From Russula earlei (taxonomy: Eukaryota > Basidiomycota > Agaricomycetes > Russulales > Russulaceae), in contig JAGFNK010000594.1 in NCBI GenBank assembly GCA_025769875.1, positions 1 through 31,395 on the forward strand: 31,395 nucleotides of DNA, read 5' to 3'. The position numbers and the translations under genes are program-made. Below the pieces are notes generated by a model that was not told the DNA's origin, did no database searches, and saw only the letters and a list, made by a program, of their open reading frames with translations. Shown piece after piece: positions 10,343-19,334 of the stretch. Each line of letters begins with the position of its first letter. Position 1 is the stretch's first letter.

Positions 10343-11171
10343 TGTCAAGACACGTACTGCTGATCCGTGTGGACTCAGGAGCAGGTGGGCAAGGGTCGGA
10401 ACAGATGGTACGCGGCGTAGGCGGCGTTGAACAAGAGGACGAGCCAAATGACTAAGATGTACCAGATGGGGACTGGTACGTGTAACTGGAGGCAGAGGCG
10501 AAGGTTAGAAGCCAGTGCAACGAGGGGGCTTTAAACAAGGCGGTCGTAGAAGAGTACCTTGGAAGCGAGAGGAGTCTTTAAACTGAGTGGTCGCAGGGGA
10601 GTACCCAGGAAGATGAGAGTATCACAAATGGACAGTCTGACGACTGCCATGTTTCATTGGGACTTATATACAGTGTACAGGGTCAATTACAAAGCACTGG
10701 GACTATTCTAGACTCTTTGGTACCATCCAATAGGACTACAGAGGCATAAACTTGCTTGTGTCAAGTTTCAGGCTTACTGAGCGCATTACTGATCATTGTG
10801 GAGCGATGACATCATTATGATGTCACTGTGGGGCACTTAGTGAGCCTATGTGGTCACTGTGGAGTCGCTCAGTCAGCCATGATGTCATTGGAGCCTTGAT
10901 GACGTCAGATGATTTATGCAACAGTTTCTAAGAGTTTGTGCCGCTGTTTCGGGTCCATGGTGGCTGGGTGGCCATGTGGCTGCCACGCGATGATTACCCG
11001 ATTAGGAAACCGGTGCCTGGTCGTGTTAGAGTGCCTTTGCAATAGCAATATCTTGTACCACAGGAGGGATAGCCCAGAAAATGGAAGGGAGTCGGCAATG
11101 CAAAGTGAGAGAGGTCTTTCTTGAGTAAAATAGGACAATCCTTGACCAGGACTTGGCCTTGGTTCGTAACA
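10343..11171 (-). mobile_element. LTR-2 solo LTR (829 bp) in copia-C gag
   Basis: Uninterrupted LTR-2, TGTCAAGACA to GTTCGTAACA, with a perfect duplication agaat (10338-10342 and 11172-11176). Copia-A keeps the empty site (tcattgagaatgtgttcc near 3740). It carries a minus-strand TATATAAGTCCC box near 10660-10673, and U3 has a perfect palindromic TGACGTCA at 10900-10907 plus related TGATGTCA/TGACATCA octamers. Serves as the reference for the LTR-2 at 754-2548. Confidence 0.94.
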
Positions 11172-11724
11172 AGAATGTGTTCCTGAATGGCTTTCAGGGA
11201 AAGCTTGTTTGGAAGATTAGAGCCGAGGATAGCTTGCATAAGACCAGAGTAGGTGCTGGGTAGTGCCTGAATTAGAGTGAGACTGAATTGGAGATCAGTG
11301 ATGGGCATGTCATTGTTCTGAAGATTGATCCTAGTATCATTCAATTTCTGTAGTTGTGGGAACATTGGGCTGGTGTCATCTAGATCAAAATGCATGAGGG
11401 TGGTCCAAGAGTTATGTAGAGACATAGATCCACGCCAATGCAGGTAATCTTAAGTTGTTCCCACTTGAGTTTACAGGTGCCAAACTTGGTGTTATTGCTT
11501 ATCTCTGCATATATGTCTTTCTGGAGATGGAGCTGGAAGACACCTAACAGTATGTCTTCTTCAACATCCCAAGTGCTATCTCCAGAGGGCTTTGTATTGA
11601 TAAGATGACACCAGAAACCATTCATTCAGGTAATGGCCTCGAAGTGAAATGACCAAGTAGTCCAATTTGATGAATCTAAGATCTCCAGGGGTGTTCCTGA
11701 AGGGATAGTGAATATGGGTGCCAT
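11172..11724 (-). pseudogene. copia-C gag N-terminal part
   Basis: Minus strand from ATG 11722-11724 (MAPIFTIPSGTPLEILDSSN), homologous to copia-A gag. An in-frame TGA occurs at FEAIT(stop)MNGFW where copia-A has CGA (Arg), a CpG-to-TpG change. A 1-nt deletion near 11432 (gatccacgcc versus gatccaacgc) shifts the frame. The remainder reaches LQNNDMPITDLQFSLTLIQA and KAIQEHIL at the LTR-2 insertion. Gag would form the particle; this copy is dead. Confidence 0.92.
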
Positions 11725-12246
11725 ATGATGTAATAGGGTGAATTGCCAATCTGGACCAGTGGAGCAATTATAGCCAGATCAATTAGAGATCAAATCAGTA
11801 TCTTTGATGCATGATGTAACTGTGCACACATCAATCCTTTGGTTCCAGGGACCAAGGGAGTAAGATGTCATCTGATAACAGAGGTTTGTGGGGAAGGGAG
11901 GTGCTATAGGAATAAATGTGTGTGGTGATCTCTGTGGATTTTAGATACGGGCAGGGCCCATAACCTGTTGAAGATTGACGCAGTATGTGTGATTAGATAG
12001 CAGCAGATGATAAGATCACAGGCCAATCTATCAGACAACAGTTCAGTTTGGTTGACACAAAACTGATATAAATAATGTACCTATCAGACAACAGCTACGA
12101 TGTGTCATCAGTACTGTGAGATAAGATATCATAGTGTAAATACTCACTTCAGTTTGGTTGACACAAAACTGAAGTGATCTATGTACTTTGTGGCATTCTT
12201 AAATACCTGAGACCGCCACTGAATGCAGTACAGTTAACTACCATCA
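11725..12246 (-). other. copia-C 5' leader
   Basis: 522 bp, no coding. The same 32-bp stem-loop as in copia-A is intact at 12145-12176, while surrounding CpG sites have decayed. The bases next to the LTR read TGATGGTAGTTAACTG on the element strand, the putative primer-binding site. Confidence 0.7.
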
Positions 12247-12445
12247 TGGATCACTAAGTAAGTCCGAGGATCAGTTGTAAGTAGCTACTGATTGTCCTAA
12301 ATCACTCTATCAGTGTAACTAACATGTGCTGCAGCATATGAGCTGAGCTGGTGATGCCTGGTCTGGGTGATCTGACGCGTCAACGCATCTGAGTTGTGAT
12401 CATATCACAACACACCTGAGACTCTGAGCAGTGCAGATCTCAACA
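12247..12445 (-). mobile_element. 5' LTR of copia-C
   Basis: 199 bp, TGGATCAC to CTCAACA on the plus strand, pairing with 5031-5229. Differences between the two are CA/TG alternatives at former CpG sites. Confidence 0.9.
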
Positions 12446-12900
12446 CTATTGGCCCCAAGACTTGTGCCAAACATGAGTGTAGTACCAGTCCTTGTGCCAG
12501 TAGCAGTAGGGGTCTTTGCAATAAAATGGGAGTTTAAACAGATGCTGGTCCCTTTTTGTGAGGTGAAAGATGCACTTCTTGTGATCGTGTGGCTTGTAAA
12601 GACCTTCACCTATGACTACCTCTGCATAGGTTGCTACTGGGATGTCTACCCTAAATGGGTATGACAGTCCACTGGGTTCCATCCCATGGGTATGTGATGG
12701 TGTATACTGGTAGTAGAGTGGGTATGCCATGTTGTTGGATTTGGAGGTTTTGGGTGATGTGGAAGTATTCTTCTGTGATGCCAGAGTATGTTATGGCTAT
12801 GCGACCTGTCCAGAGAAAACCCTTGAAATCCAAGGGGTGTGGAGTGAATTGGCTGATTTCTTCTATGGGGTGGTCTATGCAACAAAGGCTTGTGTTCAAG
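12446..12900 (-). pseudogene. Fossil of a gypsy gag leader domain
   Basis: Minus-strand reading contains VATYAEVVIGEGLYKPHDHK and FYCKDPYCYWHKDW, which match SATYAEVVKGENLYRPLHDK and FCKDPYCHWHGQW at 23135-23287 in gypsy-2. Upstream in the same strand but another frame is HPLDFKGFLWTGRIAITYSG. At least one frameshift separates the two parts, so this is a relic, not a gene. It abuts the outer end of the copia-C 5' LTR, so copia-C probably inserted into it, and LTR-3 interrupts it at 12900. Confidence 0.7.
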
Positions 12901-13503
12901 TGTTGTAATCTACCCCTCTTTTGGTTTGTCACCAATTTTGATTGTTTTACCTCACTATTGTTTTCCTCTGTCACCCTTGTCCCTTTGGTTACCATTTCAT
13001 CCCTTGATGTTGATTGACAGCTGTCACTTCACCTTCTTGTGTTTCACCTATTATTGATCCCCTTTTGCCATTGGCTCACCTTTTATCTATTGTTCCACAT
13101 ATAGTACTGTACAGCCTCACTACATACAGTATTTAAGTGCCTGTAGAAGCTGGGGAATGCTCCAAGCTTAGCTTTGGCCCATTTCCTGTCGCATCCCTAG
13201 CCCTGTATACTCTCTCAATCACAACTTGCTTGTGCTGGCCTACACTCTGCTTGACCTAAGCACACCTCAAGGAACCCTTGTGTTCCTCTTCCTCCTCTGC
13301 CTCTCTCTCATTGTCCTCCTCTTCTGTGAAACCAGAAGATCGACTCTGTCTGCAGGCTGAGTCATCATCTGACTTAGTCTTGAGATGCTAAACTTTTGAT
13401 CTGGTCTCTTTGAGCTGGCACCACTGAACCCTTGAACCAAGTCACAGGGACTTGGCCCCACTGAACCTTGAGCTAATGCTCTAATGGCTGCAATGCTGTA
13501 ACA
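12901..13503 (+). mobile_element. LTR-3 solo LTR, second copy (603 bp)
   Basis: Begins TGTTGTAATC and ends ATGCTGTAACA, similar along its length to 6422-7028, including the tatttaag box and the GGGGAATG(C)CCAAGCTTAGC segment. Flanking pentamers are tcaag and ttgag, at best an imperfect duplication with two changes. More CpG-decayed than the first copy. Apparent ORFs crossing it have no protein-family features. Confidence 0.88.
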
Positions 13504-13922
13504 TTGAGTGTGCCACAGCTCTTTGCAATGATTCTTGAAGTCTAGTAATTCTCAACACATCCTATGAGGTAGCACTGATCCTAAGTATGCTAGTTCTGAG
13601 AAATAGCACTGTAAACCAACTATAGATCCTGGGGGTGACTGGCTACTACTTGAGTGCTCTACCAAAGGAGTAGCAAATGGGGTTAAATGTTTATCAGTAA
13701 ATGGAAGTGGAACTGGAATAGCTGGGGGAGTAACTAGTCAAGGGCAGTCTACTCTGGGTCCTGAAACTGCAGAAGCAAAGTGGCAGCCTCGTCATCTGTG
13801 AGAGGATGCCAGAGTGGTTGATGTGGGAGATGTCTATCTCCTGGGGTCCACAGGTTTATACCTGGCAGTGTGGGGGGAGTGTTGGGATGATAGCCACAGT
13901 TGCACACCTCTTGGAGGCAAAG
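13504..13922 (-). pseudogene. Degenerate retroelement internal sequence, probable continuation of the gag fossil
   Basis: Short minus-strand pieces read like retroelement gag linker: LPGINLWTPGDRHLPHQPLW, LTDDEAATLLLQFQDPE, LPFTDKHLTPFATPLVEHSS, and ITRLQESLQRAVAHS next to LTR-3. No continuous frame. It sits between LTR-3 and an LTR-G start at 13923. Assignment as part of the fossil at 12446-12900 rests on position and style, not on a clear match. Confidence 0.35.
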
Positions 13923-16509
13923 TGTTGCTGAGTGGTTTGGGGTCCAGAAGATGCCAGAACTAGTGCTTCAAAGTCCAGTTAAGTCCGGTTTTTCCCATGA
14001 TTTTGGTGTGACCAAGACTGTGACTGGCTACCAGTTTGCCAAATCTACAAAAAACTGGACCAGACTGCATGTGACCAGTTACATTTGGTCATTTGCAGTC
14101 AATTGACCAGTTCAGACCAGTCTTGACCCAGGAACAGCCACACTCATGCTCTCATATCATTGCCACTTGCCACACTTGTGACCATGCTGCCACTGCCCTC
14201 TCTCTCATGTTGCTGCCACTTTCCACCACCACCCTTGTTGCATCCACTGTAAGGTGGATTCCCACTGGCTTGGGAATTACACGGTGCGCTACTTTCACAC
14301 GCTCCCTCCCTCCATGCATGCTGGGCCAATTCTGACACATGAATCCATGATGACACACCACTGAACTTCCCACATGCACAAAAATTGCATGTTAAGCTGT
14401 ATGCTTTTTTTTTTGTGACTTTCTCTCATCCAGCTTTAAGGTGTCTGAGCCCACTGACTGGGAAACTCTCATGACTTGCACTTGCCCCCACCTCCCATGC
14501 GTCATCTCTCCCTCCACTCCTTCATCCAACTGCCACCACTCCTTTCCTTTCATATTCTCCTTCCCTCTTGCACCAATTCCTTGACATCACCACTGTGTTC
14601 CCCACTCTGTGCCTGGAACAGCGATAGCAGCTCAACCCGATCAACTCCGACATCACCTGTTCACCCACACCTCACACTCCCCCATCCACATCCATCCCTT
14701 GCACCACTAGTCTCTTTGTCTGCCTCATGCTCCCCACCTTTTTGTCATATCGCTCTCACCCATCGTCAATTCCCTTTCATCCCACTCTCACCTCTCCATC
14801 ATCATTCACAAATTGTTGTCCTCACACCCATCACATGACTATGCACAGACCCTGTTGACACATTCACTGTCATCATCGTTGCTCAATCCAAGGGCTCGTT
14901 GCCCACAGCACCTTGCCCATTTGTCCTCGCCACACCACCTTGTGCTCGTGGACTCACAGTTGAAGGAATAGGATTCTCATGTAGTTGTCTCCTCATTCAT
15001 GTCTTTGATTACCTGACTCTCTCTTACTTTTTGCTACAGTATTTAAGGCTACTAGTTACAGTCTCAAATAAGAGTTGAGTTTTGCAGTTTCTTGTGATCT
15101 ATCACACCCGCGTTTGCCCTCTCCTCATCCACCTGCGTGAACAATTCTCTCGAGAACACACACAAACACATACACACTCTTGCACGCGCATGCTCCTCCA
15201 GAGCATTGAGCATTGGTCTGGGGCACAACCTTGCTCTCAGCTCATCCTTAGTCTGTACCTGCCCTTGGATCAAGTCCCATGGACTACGCGTGCCCATTCC
15301 AGCATGCTACATGGCCAATCCCTAACTTGAAACCCTGATGGCACGCAATGTGTCTTTTCTCATGTGCATGATTTTCATGCATTGAGCCACATGCTTTTGT
15401 TTTTTCCCTCTTTCTTTCATTTTCACGGCTTTCTGATTCATTCCACTTTGCAGGCTGTGTTTTCACATGTTTGTGTTTGTCCTGTGCCCATGTGCCACAG
15501 CCCATCACTGCCATACCTCCTCCCTCACCTTGTCTCACCTTGTCTCCACCTCTGTCTCAAACACACACAGAACCTCTAGGTATAGGAAGAGGTTCACATT
15601 ATGACAGGTTATGACCAGTCATCAGTTGTCAGGTGAATCACGACTGGTCATGGAATCACATGTGGAACCATGATGGACAATCACAACATGATGCTCCATC
15701 CCTTTATCCTTTGCCACCAACTGCACGCCCACACGACCACCTTGCACCTGACATCAAGACCTCAACTGCATCGCCCACCCACCCCTCCCCACTGACCACA
15801 TGTGCATGTCACACCCCAGCTCAGGTGACGTGTTTGCATCTCAAGCCTTTCACCATGGCCTTGACTGCCTCACCCAGTCCCAATCCTCTGATTCCCTTTC
15901 ACCATTCCATTTCCTTTCATTATCTTCTACTCTTTGTATTTCCCCCATGTGTATAAAACCCTTAGTTACTCTGTAGTAAAGAGAGAGAAGAATAAGATCC
16001 CCTTTTCTTTGACATCTGCCTCTGCCCAAATGAAGAACTTTGAACAACCATGCATGTGATACCAGCTCCTCTCTCCCCTTCTTGCTCCCACCTCTGGTTC
16101 CTCAGTCAATGTCCACTTACTGGTCCAACAGCCCCACTCTTTCACACTCATGCATCCCTGGACTCACCACACTGGTGGTTTAGAGCTTGCCTAAAGCTGT
16201 GACCATAATTTTCAAACCCATGAAATCTTGACAGAAATCCCAGGCACACCAGGCACACCAGGCACCAGGCACACCAGTCATGACCAGTCACAACCAGTTT
16301 TTATCTTGCTTGAAAGTTGATGTGACTGTGACTGGCAATTCTACAAACCAGTTTGACCTTGACTGAAAGTTCAGTCATCATCAGTCAGGTCAGGTTCAGT
16401 CAAGCAGTTTTTTGCAGTCAATGTGACCTGACCTGAAAGCACTAGCCAGAACACCTAAACTATGGACTGCATCATTTGCATCATGTGTGTGTCAGATCTT
16501 GATTGTTTA
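13923..16509 (+). mobile_element. LTR-G remnant (first ~100 bp) split by a DNA transposon
   Basis: 13923-13959 (TGTTGCTGAGTGG to ccagaa) and 16452-16509 (cacctaaactatggactgc to gattgttta) together match the first ~100 bp of the LTR-G copies at 17938, 22459 and 30457. The insertion at 13960-16445 duplicated ccagaa. The next part of this LTR reappears inverted at 16592-16911. LTR-G is the LTR of the gypsy-2 chromovirus. Confidence 0.88.
13960..16445. mobile_element. Non-autonomous TIR DNA transposon (2486 bp) in LTR-G
   Basis: Ends are a perfect 9-bp inverted repeat (CTAGTGCTT ... AAGCACTAG) that continues imperfectly, flanked by ccagaa at 13954-13959 and 16446-16451; intact LTR-G copies show the empty site (gatgccggaacacc). 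About 170 bp inside both ends are packed with short CCAGT/ACTGG and GACC motifs in both orientations, typical subterminal transposase-binding repeats of hAT- and CACTA-like elements. The interior is C/T/A-rich on the plus strand with TATA-like boxes near 15042 and 15951. I see no transposase: the longer ORFs are low-complexity Pro/His/Ser/Thr. Superfamily undecided: a 6-bp duplication (7 if the boundary slides) fits none of the standard ones cleanly. Confidence 0.82.
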
Positions 16510-16591
16510 GGCCCCTTTTACCAACCGAGAATTCTTGAATTTTGAACTTGAACTTGGATTTTGGGATTTTCCAGGAGTGACAGGAATGACA
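16510..16591 (+). mobile_element. Arm 1 of a TTA-target foldback/MITE element
   Basis: Starts GGCCCCTTTTACCAACC right after tta (16507-16509) inside LTR-G. About 82 bp, roughly 90% identical by eye to 16912-16993. A GGCCCC-type end with a TTA target site suggests a PIF/Harbinger-like MITE. No ORF. Confidence 0.65.
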
Positions 16592-16911
16592 GGCTCAACT
16601 GCTACAAACTGGGGGCTTTATATAGCCCTCAGGTATAAGGTTCATGCTACTGTAGTACTGGTCAGTGCTATAGGAGCAAAGGTGGCTCATAGAAGCAATA
16701 GTCACTTCTGTGTAAATGATCTCAGTGCCAGAAGCATTAAGTGCTTCCCTAGTAGCAATCTCAGTGTCATAAGTACTTTCCCAATCAGGGAAGCAACATA
16801 TGTGGCAGTACAGGAATGTCTGGGACAGAAGCAATGCTACTCATTGCTTCTTCAGTACATCAACTGAAAGATACAATCAACATGTTCTGAACACAATATA
16901 AAAGGACATAA
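16592..16911 (-). mobile_element. Inverted internal segment of LTR-G
   Basis: The reverse complement of LTR-G from roughly its position 100 to 390: the minus strand shows the TATATAAAG box region, the CAGTACTACAG block and the repeated GAAGCAATG motifs of 22560-22850. It reads outward from the neighbouring LTR-G start at 13923-16509, so an inversion occurred. The taa at 16909-16911 is the reverse complement of the tta at 16507-16509. Confidence 0.85.
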
Positions 16912-17000
16912 GGCCCCTTTTACCAACCAAGAATTCTTGAATCTTGAACTTGAACTTAGATTTCGGGATTTTCTGGGAGTGACAGGAGTGACAGGAGTGA
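16912..17000 (+). mobile_element. Arm 2 of the foldback/MITE element
   Basis: GGCCCCTTTTACCAACCAAG onward, repeating arm 1 and extending through three GGAGTGACA-type units before an AT-rich stretch (gatatatataataaattaa, 17010-17030). In the pre-inversion order this arm would have faced arm 1 as an inverted repeat. Confidence 0.65.
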
Positions 17001-17309
17001 TGTAAGTGATATGATATATATAATAAATTAATATGGATTTTTTTCTGTTGTCTTTTGCATATTTGCATATATGGGGTTACACATGATGTGTCAGCATCAA
17101 ACTTGGAGTCGAGCAGTCTGACTCGAGCTCAACATTTGGGTGCTTGCAGCCCCATTTTCACCAGAGCTGCACATACAAAATTTGCACAAAGATGTGCACC
17201 CACACATTGGTGACACATATTCTGCCTTAATGACATGCTTGCAATACCTCACTTGGAAGGAGTGGAAGGAAGGGTTAGAAAAAATATTTTACATATCATA
17301 TGTAAACAC
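17001..17309. other. Unassigned AT-rich spacer
   Basis: No coding and no match to other parts of the window. Contains a tctgactcgagctcaac stretch and short repeats of tttgcatat. Possibly the MITE interior followed by older flank. Confidence 0.4.
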
Positions 17310-17694
17310 AGCATGACTGAGCATGCTCAGTAAGCATCCTCCAACTTCTTACTCATCACTCTATTGTGCTTGATAACAAGGTTATGACTTGTTCCCTATT
17401 TAGCATTTCTCTTGTAGTATATAAGTGCTCAATTAAGTAATGGACAGTCTGAGGACTGTCCATTTGTTTACGGCACTCTCCAATCCTGGGATACTCCTTT
17501 AAGGACTGTCCCCTTGTGACCATTCTGGCTTCTTCCCTGTGTACTTGCTCAACTCTACCAGTAACTATACCACTCTGGTATTTGCTACTGCTTTGGACTC
17601 TACTTCTCGCCCACACAGTCTTGGATGTCTACCAACTCGTCTTTGAGCTTACCCCTCACTCTTGAACTGGATAGTTCAACAGTGAGTCTTGACA
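17310..17694 (+). mobile_element. LTR-1, 3' portion, followed by its internal region
   Basis: Reverse complement of the first ~385 bp of the LTR-1 at 7861-8823, so in its inferred transcriptional sense: palindrome GCATGCTCAGT, TATATAAG at 17418-17425, GACTGTCCA at 17454-17462, and terminus GAGTCTTGACA. The 5' U3 part is missing at 17309. Unlike the solo copies, sequence beyond the LTR end looks like element interior. Confidence 0.85.
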
Positions 17695-17696
17695 TC

Positions 17697-17706
17697 TGGA
17701 CAGTCT
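17697..17706 (+). promoter_or_regulatory. Putative self-primer binding site of the LTR-1 family
   Basis: TGGACAGTCT, two bases after the LTR end, is the reverse complement of AGACTGTCCA found 35 nt downstream of the TATA box in the LTR-1 at 1052-2013 (and 32 nt downstream in LTR-2). The local LTR has one mismatch (GGACTGTCCA, 17453-17462). This parallels the exact 12-nt cases in gypsy-1 and gypsy-2. Confidence 0.55.
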
Positions 17707-17937
17707 CTACCAACCCATGCTGACCAGTCAACTCATCAAGTGTCTGACAACATTCCAACCACTGGGTCTCCGGAGCCTCACACTCCCAACATGCAACTAC
17801 TTTCCCTTCCCCAATCTTTTCCCCTTGTCCTAGGCCTGTCTCTGCCACCTGGACTTCCCCCCATGGCAGCTCTTCCCCTTCCCAGGACTTACACAGAGGA
17901 TAACCCCTCCAATGACCAAGAAAACCTTCCCCCAGTC
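17707..17937 (+). pseudogene. Probable leader and gag N-terminus of the LTR-1 retroelement
   Basis: An open plus-strand frame runs from the LTR end to the next LTR-G. It includes STHQVSDNIPTTGSPEPHTP, then GLPPMAALPLPRTYTEDNPS and NDQENLPPV. The Pro-rich, unstructured composition resembles the start of gypsy gag proteins here, but no domain is recognisable. Cut at 17938 by LTR-G. If real, it is the only piece of the LTR-1 element's interior in the window. Confidence 0.45.
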
Positions 17938-18525
17938 TGTTACCGAGTGGTTTGGGGTCCAGAAGATGCCGGACCACCTAAACTATGGACTGCACTGTTT
18001 GCATTATGCGTGCGTCAGATCTTGATCGTTTATGTTCGTTGATATCACATTCGGAGCGCATTGATCGTATCTTTCAGAAGATGTACTAAAGAAGCAATGA
18101 GTAGCATTGCTTCTGTCCCAGATGTTCCTGTACCGCCACATACGTCGATTCCTTGATTGGGGAAGCACTTAATGCTTCCAGCACTGAGATCGTTTACATA
18201 GAAGCAACCTCGCTTCTATGAGCCGCCTTTTGCTTCTATAGCACCAACCAGTACTACAGTAGCATGAACCTTATCCCTGTAGGGCTATATAAAGCCTCCA
18301 GTAGAAACAGTTGAGCCTTAAGCTCGACTTAGTTTGCCAATCCCAAACAGTTGACTCCTACCCCATCTGCAGAGCCCCTCTCATCTTGTTGTCATACTCT
18401 AGAAGGATCTAACACTCCTTCCCCTCCACGAGTATTGCTTGCTTGACTCAAGCATATCTGCATTGGTAGGACGCATTTACAGACGCGACCATTGATCTTA
18501 TTTAAGGCACTTTGGAGCCTTAACA
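17938..18525 (+). mobile_element. LTR-G solo copy (588 bp)
   Basis: TGTTACCGAG to GAGCCTTAACA, full length, about 11 differences from 22459-23046 by hand count. Flanking pentamers cagtc and ctttt do not match, so there is no target duplication; ectopic recombination or a deletion on one side is likely. Contains the TATATAAAG box and AAGCTCGACTTA primer segment of the family. Confidence 0.93.
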
Positions 18526-19334
18526 CTTTTCCCCACAATGCCTGAGACGCATCAACTCTTGGAAGCGGCCAGTGTCCTGGCAGTGGGAGAATCTGGACCG
18601 ATGCGCTCACAGGTGGCAGCCAAGAGCCATGTGCCCTCCACTCCTCATGCGGTGCCTGGTGTTTGCATTTCATGCCAGATGTCACACTGTGAAGGAAATG
18701 GGATAAGAGAAAAGCCACAAAGCTCAAAGCGTGAAATCACACACGTGGGAAACTGTTGTGTGTCGTCAAGGTTTCGGGTGTGGGAATTGGCCGGTCGCAT
18801 GTCACAGGAGATTGAAAAAACTGAGGATAGGGAATCAGATAGGAACCCAAAAGAGAAAAGAAAAAGAAAAATGCACACATGCATTGGTAAAGGAAAGCCA
18901 GCTGGAACTGGCAAGGCATGCACACATGCACGGTCACCGCATGGAAAGCACCCATTTCTTGCCAGATGGATTGATACTGATGGAGTGAAAAACAGAAAAA
19001 AAAACGAAACGTGCACAGATAGGTCTTGGCCTGGAGTTGCCGCACATACTGGAACAGGCATTTGCATGTGCTGGCCAGGTGACGCACGCCTGCCCAGGTC
19101 GCCACTGTACGCCAAACCCGCACTGGACGAGCGACCACCAGCGAGCTGCATCATCGGGATCACCTCGCAGGATAGCTGTTACACCATTTTCCTTTTACGT
19201 TTACTTCTTACCTTTTGCTATGGACTGCTTGCTTTTGTACGTCCCTTTACTTACTGGCCTCGTGATCTCTTACGTCTTATGATCCCTTCTGTGCTATCAT
19301 GTGATCCACACACGTCCAGGTAACACTGGATTGC
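18526..19334. other. Unassigned region with a 261-codon open frame
   Basis: A plus-strand frame (ATG 18538, stop near 19323) encodes a protein with many Cys, His, Arg and Lys and no family I recognise; competing open frames exist on the minus strand. Part of the DNA (about 18700-18800) resembles the reverse complement of 15290-15470 inside the DNA transposon (a shared gtc(a)aggtttc...ggaattggcc segment), so it may be another dispersed repeat. I would not call a gene here. Confidence 0.3.

Larger units (their letters stand above)
5031..12445 (-). mobile_element. copia-C: complete Ty1/copia element with three nested solo LTRs
   Basis: LTR-bounded minus-strand element: 5' LTR 12247-12445, leader, gag, protease, integrase, reverse transcriptase, RNase H, purine tract TGGGGGGA (5230-5237, minus sense), 3' LTR 5031-5229. 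Interrupted by LTR-3 (6422-7028), LTR-1 (7861-8823) and LTR-2 (10343-11171), each with a 5-bp duplication; removing them leaves about 5.0 kb, a normal copia length. The two LTRs differ at about 16 of 199 positions, all compatible with CpG decay. Coding is destroyed by several CGA-to-TGA stops and single-base deletions. No matching duplication is seen outside: the right flank is ctatt and the left side abuts copia-A. Confidence 0.93.

Noticed and set aside
12655..13017. 120-codon plus-strand frame
   Set aside because: It crosses the boundary of the LTR-3 at 12901 and lies opposite the gag fossil, so it is accidental.
14476..15956. Several 70-120-codon frames inside the TIR transposon
   Set aside because: Low-complexity Pro/His/Ser/Thr from C-rich DNA, overlapping frames on both strands, no transposase motifs.
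16240..16290. Short tandem repeat (caggcacac units) as a possible satellite
   Set aside because: Only three or four units in the subterminal part of the TIR transposon, too short to be a separate feature.
18645..19163. 172-codon minus-strand frame overlapping 18538-19323
   Set aside because: Phe/Leu/Ser-rich reading opposite A-rich DNA, no recognisable features, and conflicts with the plus-strand frame.
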